Assembly: GCF_024679245.1 (NCBI RefSeq)
Contig: NC_090177.1
Span: forward strand, 48,147,353-48,211,352
DNA length: 64,000 nt
Reading direction: 5' to 3'
DNA from: Pseudorasbora parva
Lineage: Eukaryota > Chordata > Actinopteri > Cypriniformes > Gobionidae
The position numbers were made by a program, and so were the translations under genes. Below the pieces are notes generated by a model. It searched no databases, had not been told where the DNA came from, and worked only from the letters and a program-made list of their open reading frames with translations. Shown here piece by piece: positions 33,431 through 47,050 of this stretch. Position 1 is the first letter of the stretch. Each line of letters opens with the position of its first letter.

Positions 33431-33621
33431 ATCGCTTCTCGGCCTTTTGGCTAAGATCAAGTGTAGTATCTGTTCTTATCAGTTTAATATCTGATACGTC
33501 CCCTATCCGGGGACTGCATATTAAATTGATTTTTGGCACATGGAGCCGGAACCGGGGCTTGCTCCGTCCACTCCACGCATCGACCTGGTATTGCAGTGCC
33601 TCCAGGAACGGTGTGCTTCCC
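33431..33621 (+). ncRNA. RNU2: U2 snRNA, unit 13
   Basis: Intact. First functional U2 after the Keno block; T4 run downstream. Confidence 0.96.
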
Positions 33622-34083
33622 CTTTTTGGGGACTGCGAATTGTTGTGACTAATAGAAGAACCAACAACACCACTGGAATTTTGTCAGAGAATACAGAAAT
33701 ACGCAGGAAGCGCATACAGAATGACGATGAGGTGACGCAACGATGACCGTGCCACAGAGAAAGCAGCAAGCTGCGGTCATATGAGCATAGGGAAAAAAGA
33801 AGAACAAAAGCGTCGGTTGCCGGCCGGCTGACTCATCACCGTCACAGCACGTTTTTTGATGTCCCTCTTATTTGAGAGTCTTTACCAACGAGCTGATGAG
33901 TCGAATCAGGGGTTTGTGTTGGATGGATTAGGGACACCTGATTCAAATCAAGGTCACGCACGCACGCAGCAGTCAAGCAATGGAAGGTGCCCCGTCCTTC
34001 CTTTTCTTGGGGGAGGGGAAGGTCACCGTGTTTGAGGATGGCGAAGGGGGATAGGGCGCCTCTGCCTGGAGGCCAGGCAACTC

Positions 34084-34247
34084 ATACTTACCTGGCAGGG
34101 GAGACACCATGATCAGGAAGGTGGTTCACCCAGGGCGAGGCTCGGCCATTGCACTCCGGTTGTGCTGACCCCTGCGAATTCCCCAAATGTGGGAATCTCG
34201 ACTGCGTAATTTATGGTAGTGGGGGACTGCGTTCGCGCTCTCCCCTG
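34084..34247 (+). ncRNA. RNU1: U1 snRNA, unit 13
   Basis: Intact. T4 plus three ACGC units make this the only 1825-bp unit; GTGCGTG hairpin variant downstream. Confidence 0.96.
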
Positions 34248-35255
34248 TACACACTGGTTAAAAGCAGATAGCGTGGAGGGAAAAAGCGTGCGGTTCTTGA
34301 CGCTTGTGGCGCCGCCCACTGCCCCAAAGGGTGAAGTTGCACCAGTTTTGTTATGTTTCTGTCTCTTTCTGCTGTGTCAGCCAGTGACCCGGAGAGTTCA
34401 GAGAACTGAACTGCGTTTGTTTTCATCGAGGTTGTCGAAACCTGCGACCGGTTTGCCGAATGTGGTTTTTCCCACAAACTTTGATATTCAACGGACGAGT
34501 TGATTGACAGCAGTGGTCCCAAAGGCAAAGTTGTTCGGATGGAGGTTTTCTGTCGTATGGTACGACTGTCTCGTGTGCGTGCTGTGAAAAAGCACGCGAC
34601 ATACGTTCGCCTATAGCCGCTCTCATGTTGTTGCTTTTTCATTTTAAAGCGCCACTAGGTGGCCATTCACCGCGTCCTTTCTCGCCTGACCCCAGACTGA
34701 GCCCGTGCACGGGTGTACCGGCTTGGGTGAAATTGTCTCGTTCCGTCCAAGAGCTATAGCCGTTCTAGCAGACCCCGCCTCGCCCAGCCCGTAGGTTTCG
34801 GCCTGCCGCCGCCAAGCTGAATCGAAATTCCCACTTTTTTTCCGATCTGGACGGACAGTCAGACTCCAGAGAATCTTTCTGCACTGGTTTGGGCCAGATC
34901 GGGCAAAAGACCTAGGACTAGTGTGCAAAAGTAGGTTTTTCACAAAATCCCAAATACCCGAAAATTTCGCCAGCGCAACCTTCGAATCCGAGGCATGCGT
35001 CTCGCTCGGCTCGAGCCAAGGATTCCGATGATATAAGACACTTGGTTCTGCGGCGTGCGGTTTGGGAGCTACGAGCCATTTCGTGCCGGGCCCATCGGGG
35101 GGCCAGCCTTGGTGATGTTGTAGAGCGAGTGGCTAGTACCATCCCTCAAAGTTTCAGGTCTCTACGACGTAAGGCCTTTGCCAACCCTCCCCCCCTCACC
35201 GCTTCCCAGATGGGCGTCGCCTTTGCCGGCTCCCCTGCCGCTGCGTCATTGTGTC

Positions 35256-35446
35256 ATCGCTTCTCGGCCTTTTGGCTAAGATCAAGTGTAGTATCTGTTC
35301 TTATCAGTTTAATATCTGATACGTCCCCTATCCGGGGACTGCATATTAAATTGATTTTTGGCACATGGAGCCGGAACCGGGGCTTGCTCCGTCCACTCCA
35401 CGCATCGACCTGGTATTGCAGTGCCTCCAGGAACGGTGTGCTTCCC
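35256..35446 (+). ncRNA. RNU2: U2 snRNA, unit 14
   Basis: Intact. A private G-to-A at 35462, 16 nt past the gene, just before the 3' box. Confidence 0.96.
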
Positions 35447-35912
35447 CTTTTTGGGGACTGCAAATTGTTGTGACTAATAGAAGAACCAACAACACCACTG
35501 GAATTTTGTCAGAGAATACAGAAATACGCAGGAAGCGCATACAGAATGACGATGAGGTGACGCAACGATGACCGTGCCACAGAGAAAGCAGCAAGCTGCG
35601 GTCATATGAGCATAGGGAAAAAAGAAGAACAAAAGCGTCGGTTGCCGGCCGGCTGACTCATCACCGTCACAGCACGTTTTTTGATGTCCCTCTTATTTGA
35701 GAGTCTTTACCAACGAGCTGATGAGTCGAATCAGGGGTTTGTGTTGGATGGATTAGGGACACCTGATTCAAATCAAGGTCACGCACGCACGCACGCAGCA
35801 GTCAAGCAATGGAAGGTGCCCCGTCCTTCCTTTTCTTGGGGGAGGGGAAGGTCACCGTGTTTGAGGATGGCGAAGGGGGATAGGGGGCCTCTGCCTGGAG
35901 GCCAGGCAACTC

Positions 35913-36076
35913 ATACTTACCTGGCAGGGGAGACACCATGATCAGGAAGGTGGTTCACCCAGGGCGAGGCTCGGCCATTGCACTCCGGTTGTGCTGACCC
36001 CTGCGAATTCCCCAAATGTGGGAATCTCGACTGCGTAATTTATGGTAGTGGGGGACTGCGTTCGCGCTCTCCCCTG
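35913..36076 (+). ncRNA. RNU1: U1 snRNA, unit 14
   Basis: Intact. G at -27 (GGGGCC for GGCGCC). Confidence 0.96.
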
Positions 36077-37084
36077 TACACACTGGTTAAAAGCAGATAG
36101 CGTGGAGGGAAAAAGCGTGCGGTTCTTGACGCTTGTGGCGCCGCCCACTGCCCCAAAGGGTGAAGTTGCACCAGTTTTGTTATGTTTCTGTCTCTTTCTG
36201 CTGTGTCAGCCAGTGACCCGGAGAGTTCAGAGAACTGAACTGCGTTTGTTTTCATCGAGGTTGTCGAAACCTGCGACCGGTTTGCCGAATGTGGTTTTTC
36301 CCACAAACTTTGATATTCAACGGACGAGTTGATTGACAGCAGTGGTCCCAAAGGCAAAGTTGTTCGGATGGAGGTTTTCTGTCGTATGGTACGACTGTCT
36401 CGTGCGCGTGCTGTGAAAAAGCACGCGACATACGTTCGCCTATAGCCGCTCTCATGTTGTTGCTTTTTCATTTTAAAGCGCCACTAGGTGGCCATTCACC
36501 GCGTCCTTTCTCGCCTGACCCCAGACTGAGCCCGTGCACGGGTGTACCGGCTTGGGTGAAATTGTCTCGTTCCGTCCAAGAGCTATAGCCGTTCTAGCAG
36601 ACCCCGCCTCGCCCAGCCCGTAGGTTTCGGCCTGCCGCCGCCAAGCTGAATCGAAATTCCCACTTTTTTTCCGATCTGGACGGACAGTCAGACTCCAGAG
36701 AATCTTTCTGCACTGGTTTGGGCCAGATCGGGCAAAAGACCTAGGACTAGTGTGCAAAAGTAGGTTTTTCACAAAATCCCAAATACCCGAAAATTTCGCC
36801 AGCGCAACCTTCGAATCCGAGGCATGCGTCTCGCTCGGCTCGAGCCAAGGATTCCGATGATATAAGACACTTGGTTCTGCGGCGTGCGGTTTGGGAGCTA
36901 CGAGCCATTTCGTGCCGGGCCCATCGGGGGGCCAGCCTTGGTGATGTTGTAGAGCGAGTGGCTAGTACCATCCCTCAAAGTTTCAGGTCTCTACGACGTA
37001 AGGCCTTTGCCAACCCTCCCCCCCTCACCGCTTCCCAGATGGGCGTCGCCTTTGCCGGCTCCCCTGCCGCTGCGTCATTGTGTC

Positions 37085-37275
37085 ATCGCTTCTCGGCCTT
37101 TTGGCTAAGATCAAGTGTAGTATCTGTTCTTATCAGTTTAATATCTGATACGTCCCCTATCCGGGGACTGCATATTAAATTGATTTTTGGCACATGGAGC
37201 CGGAGCCGGGGCTTGCTCCGTCCACTCCACGCATCGACCTGGTATTGCAGTGCCTCCAGGAACGGTGTGCTTCCC
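37085..37275 (+). ncRNA. RNU2: U2 snRNA, unit 15 (A121G variant)
   Basis: Intact length, but the only U2 here with a change inside the gene: A to G at nt 121 (37205), in the stem III region (GGAGCCGG for GGAACCGG). Confidence 0.95.
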
Positions 37276-37741
37276 CTTTTTGGGGACTGCGAATTGTTGT
37301 GACTAATAGAAGAACCAACAACACCACTGGAATTTTGTCAGAGAATACAGAAATACGCAGGAAGCGCATACAGAATGACGATGAGGTGACGCAACGATGA
37401 CCGTGCCACAGAGAAAGCAGCAAGCTGCGGTCATATGAGCATAGGGAAAAAAGAAGAACAAAAGCGTCGGTTGCCGGCCGGCTGACTCATCACCGTCACA
37501 GCACGTTTTTTGATGTCCCTCTTATTTGAGAGTCTTTACCAACGAGCTGATGAGTCGAATCAGGGGTTTGTGTTGGATGGATTAGGGACACCTGATTCAA
37601 ATCAAGGTCACGCACGCACGCACGCAGCAGTCAAGCAATGGAAGGTGCCCCGTCCTTCCTTTTCTTGGGGGAGGGGAAGGTCACCGTGTTTGAGGATGGC
37701 GAAGGGGGATAGGGCGCCTCTGCCTGGAGGCCAGGCAACTC

Positions 37742-37905
37742 ATACTTACCTGGCAGGGGAGACACCATGATCAGGAAGGTGGTTCACCCAGGGCGAGGCT
37801 CGGCCATTGCACTCCGGTTGTGCTGACCCCTGCGAATTCCCCAAATGTGGGAATCTCGACTGCGTAATTTATGGTAGTGGGGGACTGCGTTCGCGCTCTC
37901 CCCTG
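37742..37905 (+). ncRNA. RNU1: U1 snRNA, unit 15
   Basis: Intact, majority type. Confidence 0.96.
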
Positions 37906-38913
37906 TACACACTGGTTAAAAGCAGATAGCGTGGAGGGAAAAAGCGTGCGGTTCTTGACGCTTGTGGCGCCGCCCACTGCCCCAAAGGGTGAAGTTGCAC
38001 CAGTTTTGTTATGTTTCTGTCTCTTTCTGCTGTGTCAGCCAGTGACCCGGAGAGTTCAGAGAACTGAACTGCGTTTGTTTTCATCGAGGTTGTCGAAACC
38101 TGCGACCGGTTTGCCGAATGTGGTTTTTCCCACAAACTTTGATATTCAACGGACGAGTTGATTGACAGCAGTGGTCCCAAAGGCAAAGTTGTTCGGATGG
38201 AGGTTTTCTGTCGTATGGTACGACTGTCTCGTGCGCGTGCTGTGAAAAAGCACGCGACATACGTTCGCCTATAGCCGCTCTCATGTTGTTGCTTTTTCAT
38301 TTTAAAGCGCCACTAGGTGGCCATTCACCGCGTCCTTTCTCGCCTGACCCCAGACTGAGCCCGTGCACGGGTGTACCGGCTTGGGTGAAATTGTCTCGTT
38401 CCGTCCAAGAGCTATAGCCGTTCTAGCAGACCCCGCCTCGCCCAGCCCGTAGGTTTCGGCCTGCCGCCGCCAAGCTGAATCGAAATTCCCACTTTTTTTC
38501 CGATCTGGACGGACAGTCAGACTCCAGAGAATCTTTCTGCACTGGTTTGGGCCAGATCGGGCAAAAGACCTAGGACTAGTGTGCAAAAGTAGGTTTTTCA
38601 CAAAATCCCAAATACCCGAAAATTTCGCCAGCGCAACCTTCGAATCCGAGGCATGCGTCTCGCTCGGCTCGAGCCAAGGATTCCGATGATATAAGACACT
38701 TGGTTCTGCGGCGTGCGGTTTGGGAGCTACGAGCCATTTCGTGCCGGGCCCATCGGGGGGCCAGCCTTGGTGATGTTGTAGAGCGAGTGGCTAGTACCAT
38801 CCCTCAAAGTTTCAGGTCTCTACGACGTAAGGCCTTTGCCAACCCTCCCCCCCTCACCGCTTCCCAGATGGGCGTCGCCTTTGCCGGCTCCCCTGCCGCT
38901 GCGTCATTGTGTC

Positions 38914-39104
38914 ATCGCTTCTCGGCCTTTTGGCTAAGATCAAGTGTAGTATCTGTTCTTATCAGTTTAATATCTGATACGTCCCCTATCCGGGGACTGC
39001 ATATTAAATTGATTTTTGGCACATGGAGCCGGAACCGGGGCTTGCTCCGTCCACTCCACGCATCGACCTGGTATTGCAGTGCCTCCAGGAACGGTGTGCT
39101 TCCC
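38914..39104 (+). ncRNA. RNU2: U2 snRNA, unit 16
   Basis: Intact. T8 downstream. Confidence 0.96.
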
Positions 39105-39570
39105 CTTTTTGGGGACTGCGAATTGTTGTGACTAATAGAAGAACCAACAACACCACTGGAATTTTTTTTGTCAGAGAATACAGAAATACGCAGGAAGCGC
39201 ATACAGAATGACGATGAGGTGACGCAACGATGACCGTGCCACAGAGAAAGCAGCAAGCTGCGGTCATATGAGCATAGGGAAAAAAGAAGAACAAAAGCGT
39301 CGGTTGCCGGCCGGCTGACTCATCACCGTCACAGCACGTTTTTTGATGTCCCTCTTATTTGAGAGTCTTTACCAACGAGCTGATGAGTCGAATCAGGGGT
39401 TTGTGTTGGATGGATTAGGGACACCTGATTCAAATCAAGGTCACGCACGCACGCAGCAGTCAAGCAATGGAAGGTGCCCCGTCCTTCCTTTTCTTGGGGG
39501 AGGGGAAGGTCACCGTGTTTGAGGATGGCGAAGGGGGATAGGGCGCCTCTGCCTGGAGGCCAGGCAACTC

Positions 39571-39734
39571 ATACTTACCTGGCAGGGGAGACACCATGAT
39601 CAGGAAGGTGGTTCACCCAGGGCGAGGCTCGGCCATTGCACTCCGGTTGTGCTGACCCCTGCGAATTCCCCAAATGTGGGAATCTCGACTGCGTAATTTA
39701 TGGTAGTGGGGGACTGCGTTCGCGCTCTCCCCTG
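39571..39734 (+). ncRNA. RNU1: U1 snRNA, unit 16
   Basis: Intact. Three ACGC units upstream, GTGCGTG variant downstream. Confidence 0.96.
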
Positions 39735-40742
39735 TACACACTGGTTAAAAGCAGATAGCGTGGAGGGAAAAAGCGTGCGGTTCTTGACGCTTGTGGCGCC
39801 GCCCACTGCCCCAAAGGGTGAAGTTGCACCAGTTTTGTTATGTTTCTGTCTCTTTCTGCTGTGTCAGCCAGTGACCCGGAGAGTTCAGAGAACTGAACTG
39901 CGTTTGTTTTCATCGAGGTTGTCGAAACCTGCGACCGGTTTGCCGAATGTGGTTTTTCCCACAAACTTTGATATTCAACGGACGAGTTGATTGACAGCAG
40001 TGGTCCCAAAGGCAAAGTTGTTCGGATGGAGGTTTTCTGTCGTATGGTACGACTGTCTCGTGTGCGTGCTGTGAAAAAGCACGCGACATACGTTCGCCTA
40101 TAGCCGCTCTCATGTTGTTGCTTTTTCATTTTAAAGCGCCACTAGGTGGCCATTCACCGCGTCCTTTCTCGCCTGACCCCAGACTGAGCCCGTGCACGGG
40201 TGTACCGGCTTGGGTGAAATTGTCTCGTTCCGTCCAAGAGCTATAGCCGTTCTAGCAGACCCCGCCTCGCCCAGCCCGTAGGTTTCGGCCTGCCGCCGCC
40301 AAGCTGAATCGAAATTCCCACTTTTTTTCCGATCTGGACGGACAGTCAGACTCCAGAGAATCTTTCTGCACTGGTTTGGGCCAGATCGGGCAAAAGACCT
40401 AGGACTAGTGTGCAAAAGTAGGTTTTTCACAAAATCCCAAATACCCGAAAATTTCGCCAGCGCAACCTTCGAATCCGAGGCATGCGTCTCGCTCGGCTCG
40501 AGCCAAGGATTCCGATGATATAAGACACTTGGTTCTGCGGCGTGCGGTTTGGGAGCTACGAGCCATTTCGTGCCGGGCCCATCGGGGGGCCAGCCTTGGT
40601 GATGTTGTAGAGCGAGTGGCTAGTACCATCCCTCAAAGTTTCAGGTCTCTACGACGTAAGGCCTTTGCCAACCCTCCCCCCCTCACCGCTTCCCAGATGG
40701 GCGTCGCCTTTGCCGGCTCCCCTGCCGCTGCGTCATTGTGTC

Positions 40743-40933
40743 ATCGCTTCTCGGCCTTTTGGCTAAGATCAAGTGTAGTATCTGTTCTTATCAGTTTAAT
40801 ATCTGATACGTCCCCTATCCGGGGACTGCATATTAAATTGATTTTTGGCACATGGAGCCGGAACCGGGGCTTGCTCCGTCCACTCCACGCATCGACCTGG
40901 TATTGCAGTGCCTCCAGGAACGGTGTGCTTCCC
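40743..40933 (+). ncRNA. RNU2: U2 snRNA, unit 17
   Basis: Intact. T8 downstream; same unit type as unit 16. Confidence 0.96.
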
Positions 40934-41399
40934 CTTTTTGGGGACTGCGAATTGTTGTGACTAATAGAAGAACCAACAACACCACTGGAATTTTTTTTGT
41001 CAGAGAATACAGAAATACGCAGGAAGCGCATACAGAATGACGATGAGGTGACGCAACGATGACCGTGCCACAGAGAAAGCAGCAAGCTGCGGTCATATGA
41101 GCATAGGGAAAAAAGAAGAACAAAAGCGTCGGTTGCCGGCCGGCTGACTCATCACCGTCACAGCACGTTTTTTGATGTCCCTCTTATTTGAGAGTCTTTA
41201 CCAACGAGCTGATGAGTCGAATCAGGGGTTTGTGTTGGATGGATTAGGGACACCTGATTCAAATCAAGGTCACGCACGCACGCAGCAGTCAAGCAATGGA
41301 AGGTGCCCCGTCCTTCCTTTTCTTGGGGGAGGGGAAGGTCACCGTGTTTGAGGATGGCGAAGGGGGATAGGGCGCCTCTGCCTGGAGGCCAGGCAACTC

Positions 41400-41563
41400 A
41401 TACTTACCTGGCAGGGGAGACACCATGATCAGGAAGGTGGTTCACCCAGGGCGAGGCTCGGCCATTGCACTCCGGTTGTGCTGACCCCTGCGAATTCCCC
41501 AAATGTGGGAATCTCGACTGCGTAATTTATGGTAGTGGGGGACTGCGTTCGCGCTCTCCCCTG
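41400..41563 (+). ncRNA. RNU1: U1 snRNA, unit 17
   Basis: Intact. Three ACGC units upstream, GTGCGTG variant downstream. Confidence 0.96.
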
Positions 41564-42571
41564 TACACACTGGTTAAAAGCAGATAGCGTGGAGGGAAAA
41601 AGCGTGCGGTTCTTGACGCTTGTGGCGCCGCCCACTGCCCCAAAGGGTGAAGTTGCACCAGTTTTGTTATGTTTCTGTCTCTTTCTGCTGTGTCAGCCAG
41701 TGACCCGGAGAGTTCAGAGAACTGAACTGCGTTTGTTTTCATCGAGGTTGTCGAAACCTGCGACCGGTTTGCCGAATGTGGTTTTTCCCACAAACTTTGA
41801 TATTCAACGGACGAGTTGATTGACAGCAGTGGTCCCAAAGGCAAAGTTGTTCGGATGGAGGTTTTCTGTCGTATGGTACGACTGTCTCGTGTGCGTGCTG
41901 TGAAAAAGCACGCGACATACGTTCGCCTATAGCCGCTCTCATGTTGTTGCTTTTTCATTTTAAAGCGCCACTAGGTGGCCATTCACCGCGTCCTTTCTCG
42001 CCTGACCCCAGACTGAGCCCGTGCACGGGTGTACCGGCTTGGGTGAAATTGTCTCGTTCCGTCCAAGAGCTATAGCCGTTCTAGCAGACCCCGCCTCGCC
42101 CAGCCCGTAGGTTTCGGCCTGCCGCCGCCAAGCTGAATCGAAATTCCCACTTTTTTTCCGATCTGGACGGACAGTCAGACTCCAGAGAATCTTTCTGCAC
42201 TGGTTTGGGCCAGATCGGGCAAAAGACCTAGGACTAGTGTGCAAAAGTAGGTTTTTCACAAAATCCCAAATACCCGAAAATTTCGCCAGCGCAACCTTCG
42301 AATCCGAGGCATGCGTCTCGCTCGGCTCGAGCCAAGGATTCCGATGATATAAGACACTTGGTTCTGCGGCGTGCGGTTTGGGAGCTACGAGCCATTTCGT
42401 GCCGGGCCCATCGGGGGGCCAGCCTTGGTGATGTTGTAGAGCGAGTGGCTAGTACCATCCCTCAAAGTTTCAGGTCTCTACGACGTAAGGCCTTTGCCAA
42501 CCCTCCCCCCCTCACCGCTTCCCAGATGGGCGTCGCCTTTGCCGGCTCCCCTGCCGCTGCGTCATTGTGTC

Positions 42572-42762
42572 ATCGCTTCTCGGCCTTTTGGCTAAGATCA
42601 AGTGTAGTATCTGTTCTTATCAGTTTAATATCTGATACGTCCCCTATCCGGGGACTGCATATTAAATTGATTTTTGGCACATGGAGCCGGAACCGGGGCT
42701 TGCTCCGTCCACTCCACGCATCGACCTGGTATTGCAGTGCCTCCAGGAACGGTGTGCTTCCC
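42572..42762 (+). ncRNA. RNU2: U2 snRNA, unit 18
   Basis: Intact. T4 downstream. Confidence 0.96.
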
Positions 42763-43228
42763 CTTTTTGGGGACTGCGAATTGTTGTGACTAATAGAAGA
42801 ACCAACAACACCACTGGAATTTTGTCAGAGAATACAGAAATACGCAGGAAGCGCATACAGAATGACGATGAGGTGACGCAACGATGACCGTGCCACAGAG
42901 AAAGCAGCAAGCTGCGGTCATATGAGCATAGGGAAAAAAGAAGAACAAAAGCGTCGGTTGCCGGCCGGCTGACTCATCACCGTCACAGCACGTTTTTTGA
43001 TGTCCCTCTTATTTGAGAGTCTTTACCAACGAGCTGATGAGTCGAATCAGGGGTTTGTGTTGGATGGATTAGGGACACCTGATTCAAATCAAGGTCACGC
43101 ACGCACGCACGCAGCAGTCAAGCAATGGAAGGTGCCCCGTCCTTCCTTTTCTTGGGGGAGGGGAAGGTCACCGTGTTTGAGGATGGCGAAGGGGGATAGG
43201 GGGCCTCTGCCTGGAGGCCAGGCAACTC

Positions 43229-43392
43229 ATACTTACCTGGCAGGGGAGACACCATGATCAGGAAGGTGGTTCACCCAGGGCGAGGCTCGGCCATTGCACT
43301 CCGGTTGTGCTGACCCCTGCGAATTCCCCAAATGTGGGAATCTCGACTGCGTAATTTATGGTAGTGGGGGACTGCGTTCGCGCTCTCCCCTG
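43229..43392 (+). ncRNA. RNU1: U1 snRNA, unit 18
   Basis: Intact. G at -27. Confidence 0.96.
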
Positions 43393-44400
43393 TACACACT
43401 GGTTAAAAGCAGATAGCGTGGAGGGAAAAAGCGTGCGGTTCTTGACGCTTGTGGCGCCGCCCACTGCCCCAAAGGGTGAAGTTGCACCAGTTTTGTTATG
43501 TTTCTGTCTCTTTCTGCTGTGTCAGCCAGTGACCCGGAGAGTTCAGAGAACTGAACTGCGTTTGTTTTCATCGAGGTTGTCGAAACCTGCGACCGGTTTG
43601 CCGAATGTGGTTTTTCCCACAAACTTTGATATTCAACGGACGAGTTGATTGACAGCAGTGGTCCCAAAGGCAAAGTTGTTCGGATGGAGGTTTTCTGTCG
43701 TATGGTACGACTGTCTCGTGCGCGTGCTGTGAAAAAGCACGCGACATACGTTCGCCTATAGCCGCTCTCATGTTGTTGCTTTTTCATTTTAAAGCGCCAC
43801 TAGGTGGCCATTCACCGCGTCCTTTCTCGCCTGACCCCAGACTGAGCCCGTGCACGGGTGTACCGGCTTGGGTGAAATTGTCTCGTTCCGTCCAAGAGCT
43901 ATAGCCGTTCTAGCAGACCCCGCCTCGCCCAGCCCGTAGGTTTCGGCCTGCCGCCGCCAAGCTGAATCGAAATTCCCACTTTTTTTCCGATCTGGACGGA
44001 CAGTCAGACTCCAGAGAATCTTTCTGCACTGGTTTGGGCCAGATCGGGCAAAAGACCTAGGACTAGTGTGCAAAAGTAGGTTTTTCACAAAATCCCAAAT
44101 ACCCGAAAATTTCGCCAGCGCAACCTTCGAATCCGAGGCATGCGTCTCGCTCGGCTCGAGCCAAGGATTCCGATGATATAAGACACTTGGTTCTGCGGCG
44201 TGCGGTTTGGGAGCTACGAGCCATTTCGTGCCGGGCCCATCGGGGGGCCAGCCTTGGTGATGTTGTAGAGCGAGTGGCTAGTACCATCCCTCAAAGTTTC
44301 AGGTCTCTACGACGTAAGGCCTTTGCCAACCCTCCCCCCCTCACCGCTTCCCAGATGGGCGTCGCCTTTGCCGGCTCCCCTGCCGCTGCGTCATTGTGTC

Positions 44401-44591
44401 ATCGCTTCTCGGCCTTTTGGCTAAGATCAAGTGTAGTATCTGTTCTTATCAGTTTAATATCTGATACGTCCCCTATCCGGGGACTGCATATTAAATTGAT
44501 TTTTGGCACATGGAGCCGGAACCGGGGCTTGCTCCGTCCACTCCACGCATCGACCTGGTATTGCAGTGCCTCCAGGAACGGTGTGCTTCCC
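44401..44591 (+). ncRNA. RNU2: U2 snRNA, unit 19
   Basis: Intact. T4 downstream. Confidence 0.96.
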
Positions 44592-45057
44592 CTTTTTGGG
44601 GACTGCGAATTGTTGTGACTAATAGAAGAACCAACAACACCACTGGAATTTTGTCAGAGAATACAGAAATACGCAGGAAGCGCATACAGAATGACGATGA
44701 GGTGACGCAACGATGACCGTGCCACAGAGAAAGCAGCAAGCTGCGGTCATATGAGCATAGGGAAAAAAGAAGAACAAAAGCGTCGGTTGCCGGCCGGCTG
44801 ACTCATCACCGTCACAGCACGTTTTTTGATGTCCCTCTTATTTGAGAGTCTTTACCAACGAGCTGATGAGTCGAATCAGGGGTTTGTGTTGGATGGATTA
44901 GGGACACCTGATTCAAATCAAGGTCACGCACGCACGCACGCAGCAGTCAAGCAATGGAAGGTGCCCCGTCCTTCCTTTTCTTGGGGGAGGGGAAGGTCAC
45001 CGTGTTTGAGGATGGCGAAGGGGGATAGGGGGCCTCTGCCTGGAGGCCAGGCAACTC

Positions 45058-45221
45058 ATACTTACCTGGCAGGGGAGACACCATGATCAGGAAGGTGGTT
45101 CACCCAGGGCGAGGCTCGGCCATTGCACTCCGGTTGTGCTGACCCCTGCGAATTCCCCAAATGTGGGAATCTCGACTGCGTAATTTATGGTAGTGGGGGA
45201 CTGCGTTCGCGCTCTCCCCTG
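45058..45221 (+). ncRNA. RNU1: U1 snRNA, unit 19
   Basis: Intact. G at -27, same unit type as unit 18. Confidence 0.96.
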
Positions 45222-46229
45222 TACACACTGGTTAAAAGCAGATAGCGTGGAGGGAAAAAGCGTGCGGTTCTTGACGCTTGTGGCGCCGCCCACTGCCCCA
45301 AAGGGTGAAGTTGCACCAGTTTTGTTATGTTTCTGTCTCTTTCTGCTGTGTCAGCCAGTGACCCGGAGAGTTCAGAGAACTGAACTGCGTTTGTTTTCAT
45401 CGAGGTTGTCGAAACCTGCGACCGGTTTGCCGAATGTGGTTTTTCCCACAAACTTTGATATTCAACGGACGAGTTGATTGACAGCAGTGGTCCCAAAGGC
45501 AAAGTTGTTCGGATGGAGGTTTTCTGTCGTATGGTACGACTGTCTCGTGCGCGTGCTGTGAAAAAGCACGCGACATACGTTCGCCTATAGCCGCTCTCAT
45601 GTTGTTGCTTTTTCATTTTAAAGCGCCACTAGGTGGCCATTCACCGCGTCCTTTCTCGCCTGACCCCAGACTGAGCCCGTGCACGGGTGTACCGGCTTGG
45701 GTGAAATTGTCTCGTTCCGTCCAAGAGCTATAGCCGTTCTAGCAGACCCCGCCTCGCCCAGCCCGTAGGTTTCGGCCTGCCGCCGCCAAGCTGAATCGAA
45801 ATTCCCACTTTTTTTCCGATCTGGACGGACAGTCAGACTCCAGAGAATCTTTCTGCACTGGTTTGGGCCAGATCGGGCAAAAGACCTAGGACTAGTGTGC
45901 AAAAGTAGGTTTTTCACAAAATCCCAAATACCCGAAAATTTCGCCAGCGCAACCTTCGAATCCGAGGCATGCGTCTCGCTCGGCTCGAGCCAAGGATTCC
46001 GATGATATAAGACACTTGGTTCTGCGGCGTGCGGTTTGGGAGCTACGAGCCATTTCGTGCCGGGCCCATCGGGGGGCCAGCCTTGGTGATGTTGTAGAGC
46101 GAGTGGCTAGTACCATCCCTCAAAGTTTCAGGTCTCTACGACGTAAGGCCTTTGCCAACCCTCCCCCCCTCACCGCTTCCCAGATGGGCGTCGCCTTTGC
46201 CGGCTCCCCTGCCGCTGCGTCATTGTGTC

Positions 46230-46420
46230 ATCGCTTCTCGGCCTTTTGGCTAAGATCAAGTGTAGTATCTGTTCTTATCAGTTTAATATCTGATACGTCC
46301 CCTATCCGGGGACTGCATATTAAATTGATTTTTGGCACATGGAGCCGGAACCGGGGCTTGCTCCGTCCACTCCACGCATCGACCTGGTATTGCAGTGCCT
46401 CCAGGAACGGTGTGCTTCCC
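46230..46420 (+). ncRNA. RNU2: U2 snRNA, unit 20
   Basis: Intact. T4 downstream, standard type. Confidence 0.96.
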
Positions 46421-46886
46421 CTTTTTGGGGACTGCGAATTGTTGTGACTAATAGAAGAACCAACAACACCACTGGAATTTTGTCAGAGAATACAGAAATA
46501 CGCAGGAAGCGCATACAGAATGACGATGAGGTGACGCAACGATGACCGTGCCACAGAGAAAGCAGCAAGCTGCGGTCATATGAGCATAGGGAAAAAAGAA
46601 GAACAAAAGCGTCGGTTGCCGGCCGGCTGACTCATCACCGTCACAGCACGTTTTTTGATGTCCCTCTTATTTGAGAGTCTTTACCAACGAGCTGATGAGT
46701 CGAATCAGGGGTTTGTGTTGGATGGATTAGGGACACCTGATTCAAATCAAGGTCACGCACGCACGCACGCAGCAGTCAAGCAATGGAAGGTGCCCCGTCC
46801 TTCCTTTTCTTGGGGGAGGGGAAGGTCACCGTGTTTGAGGATGGCGAAGGGGGATAGGGCGCCTCTGCCTGGAGGCCAGGCAACTC

Positions 46887-47050
46887 ATACTTACCTGGCA
46901 GGGGAGACACCATGATCAGGAAGGTGGTTCACCCAGGGCGAGGCTCGGCCATTGCACTCCGGTTGTGCTGACCCCTGCGAATTCCCCAAATGTGGGAATC
47001 TCGACTGCGTAATTTATGGTAGTGGGGGACTGCGTTCGCGCTCTCCCCTG
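46887..47050 (+). ncRNA. RNU1: U1 snRNA, unit 20
   Basis: Intact, majority type. Confidence 0.96.
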
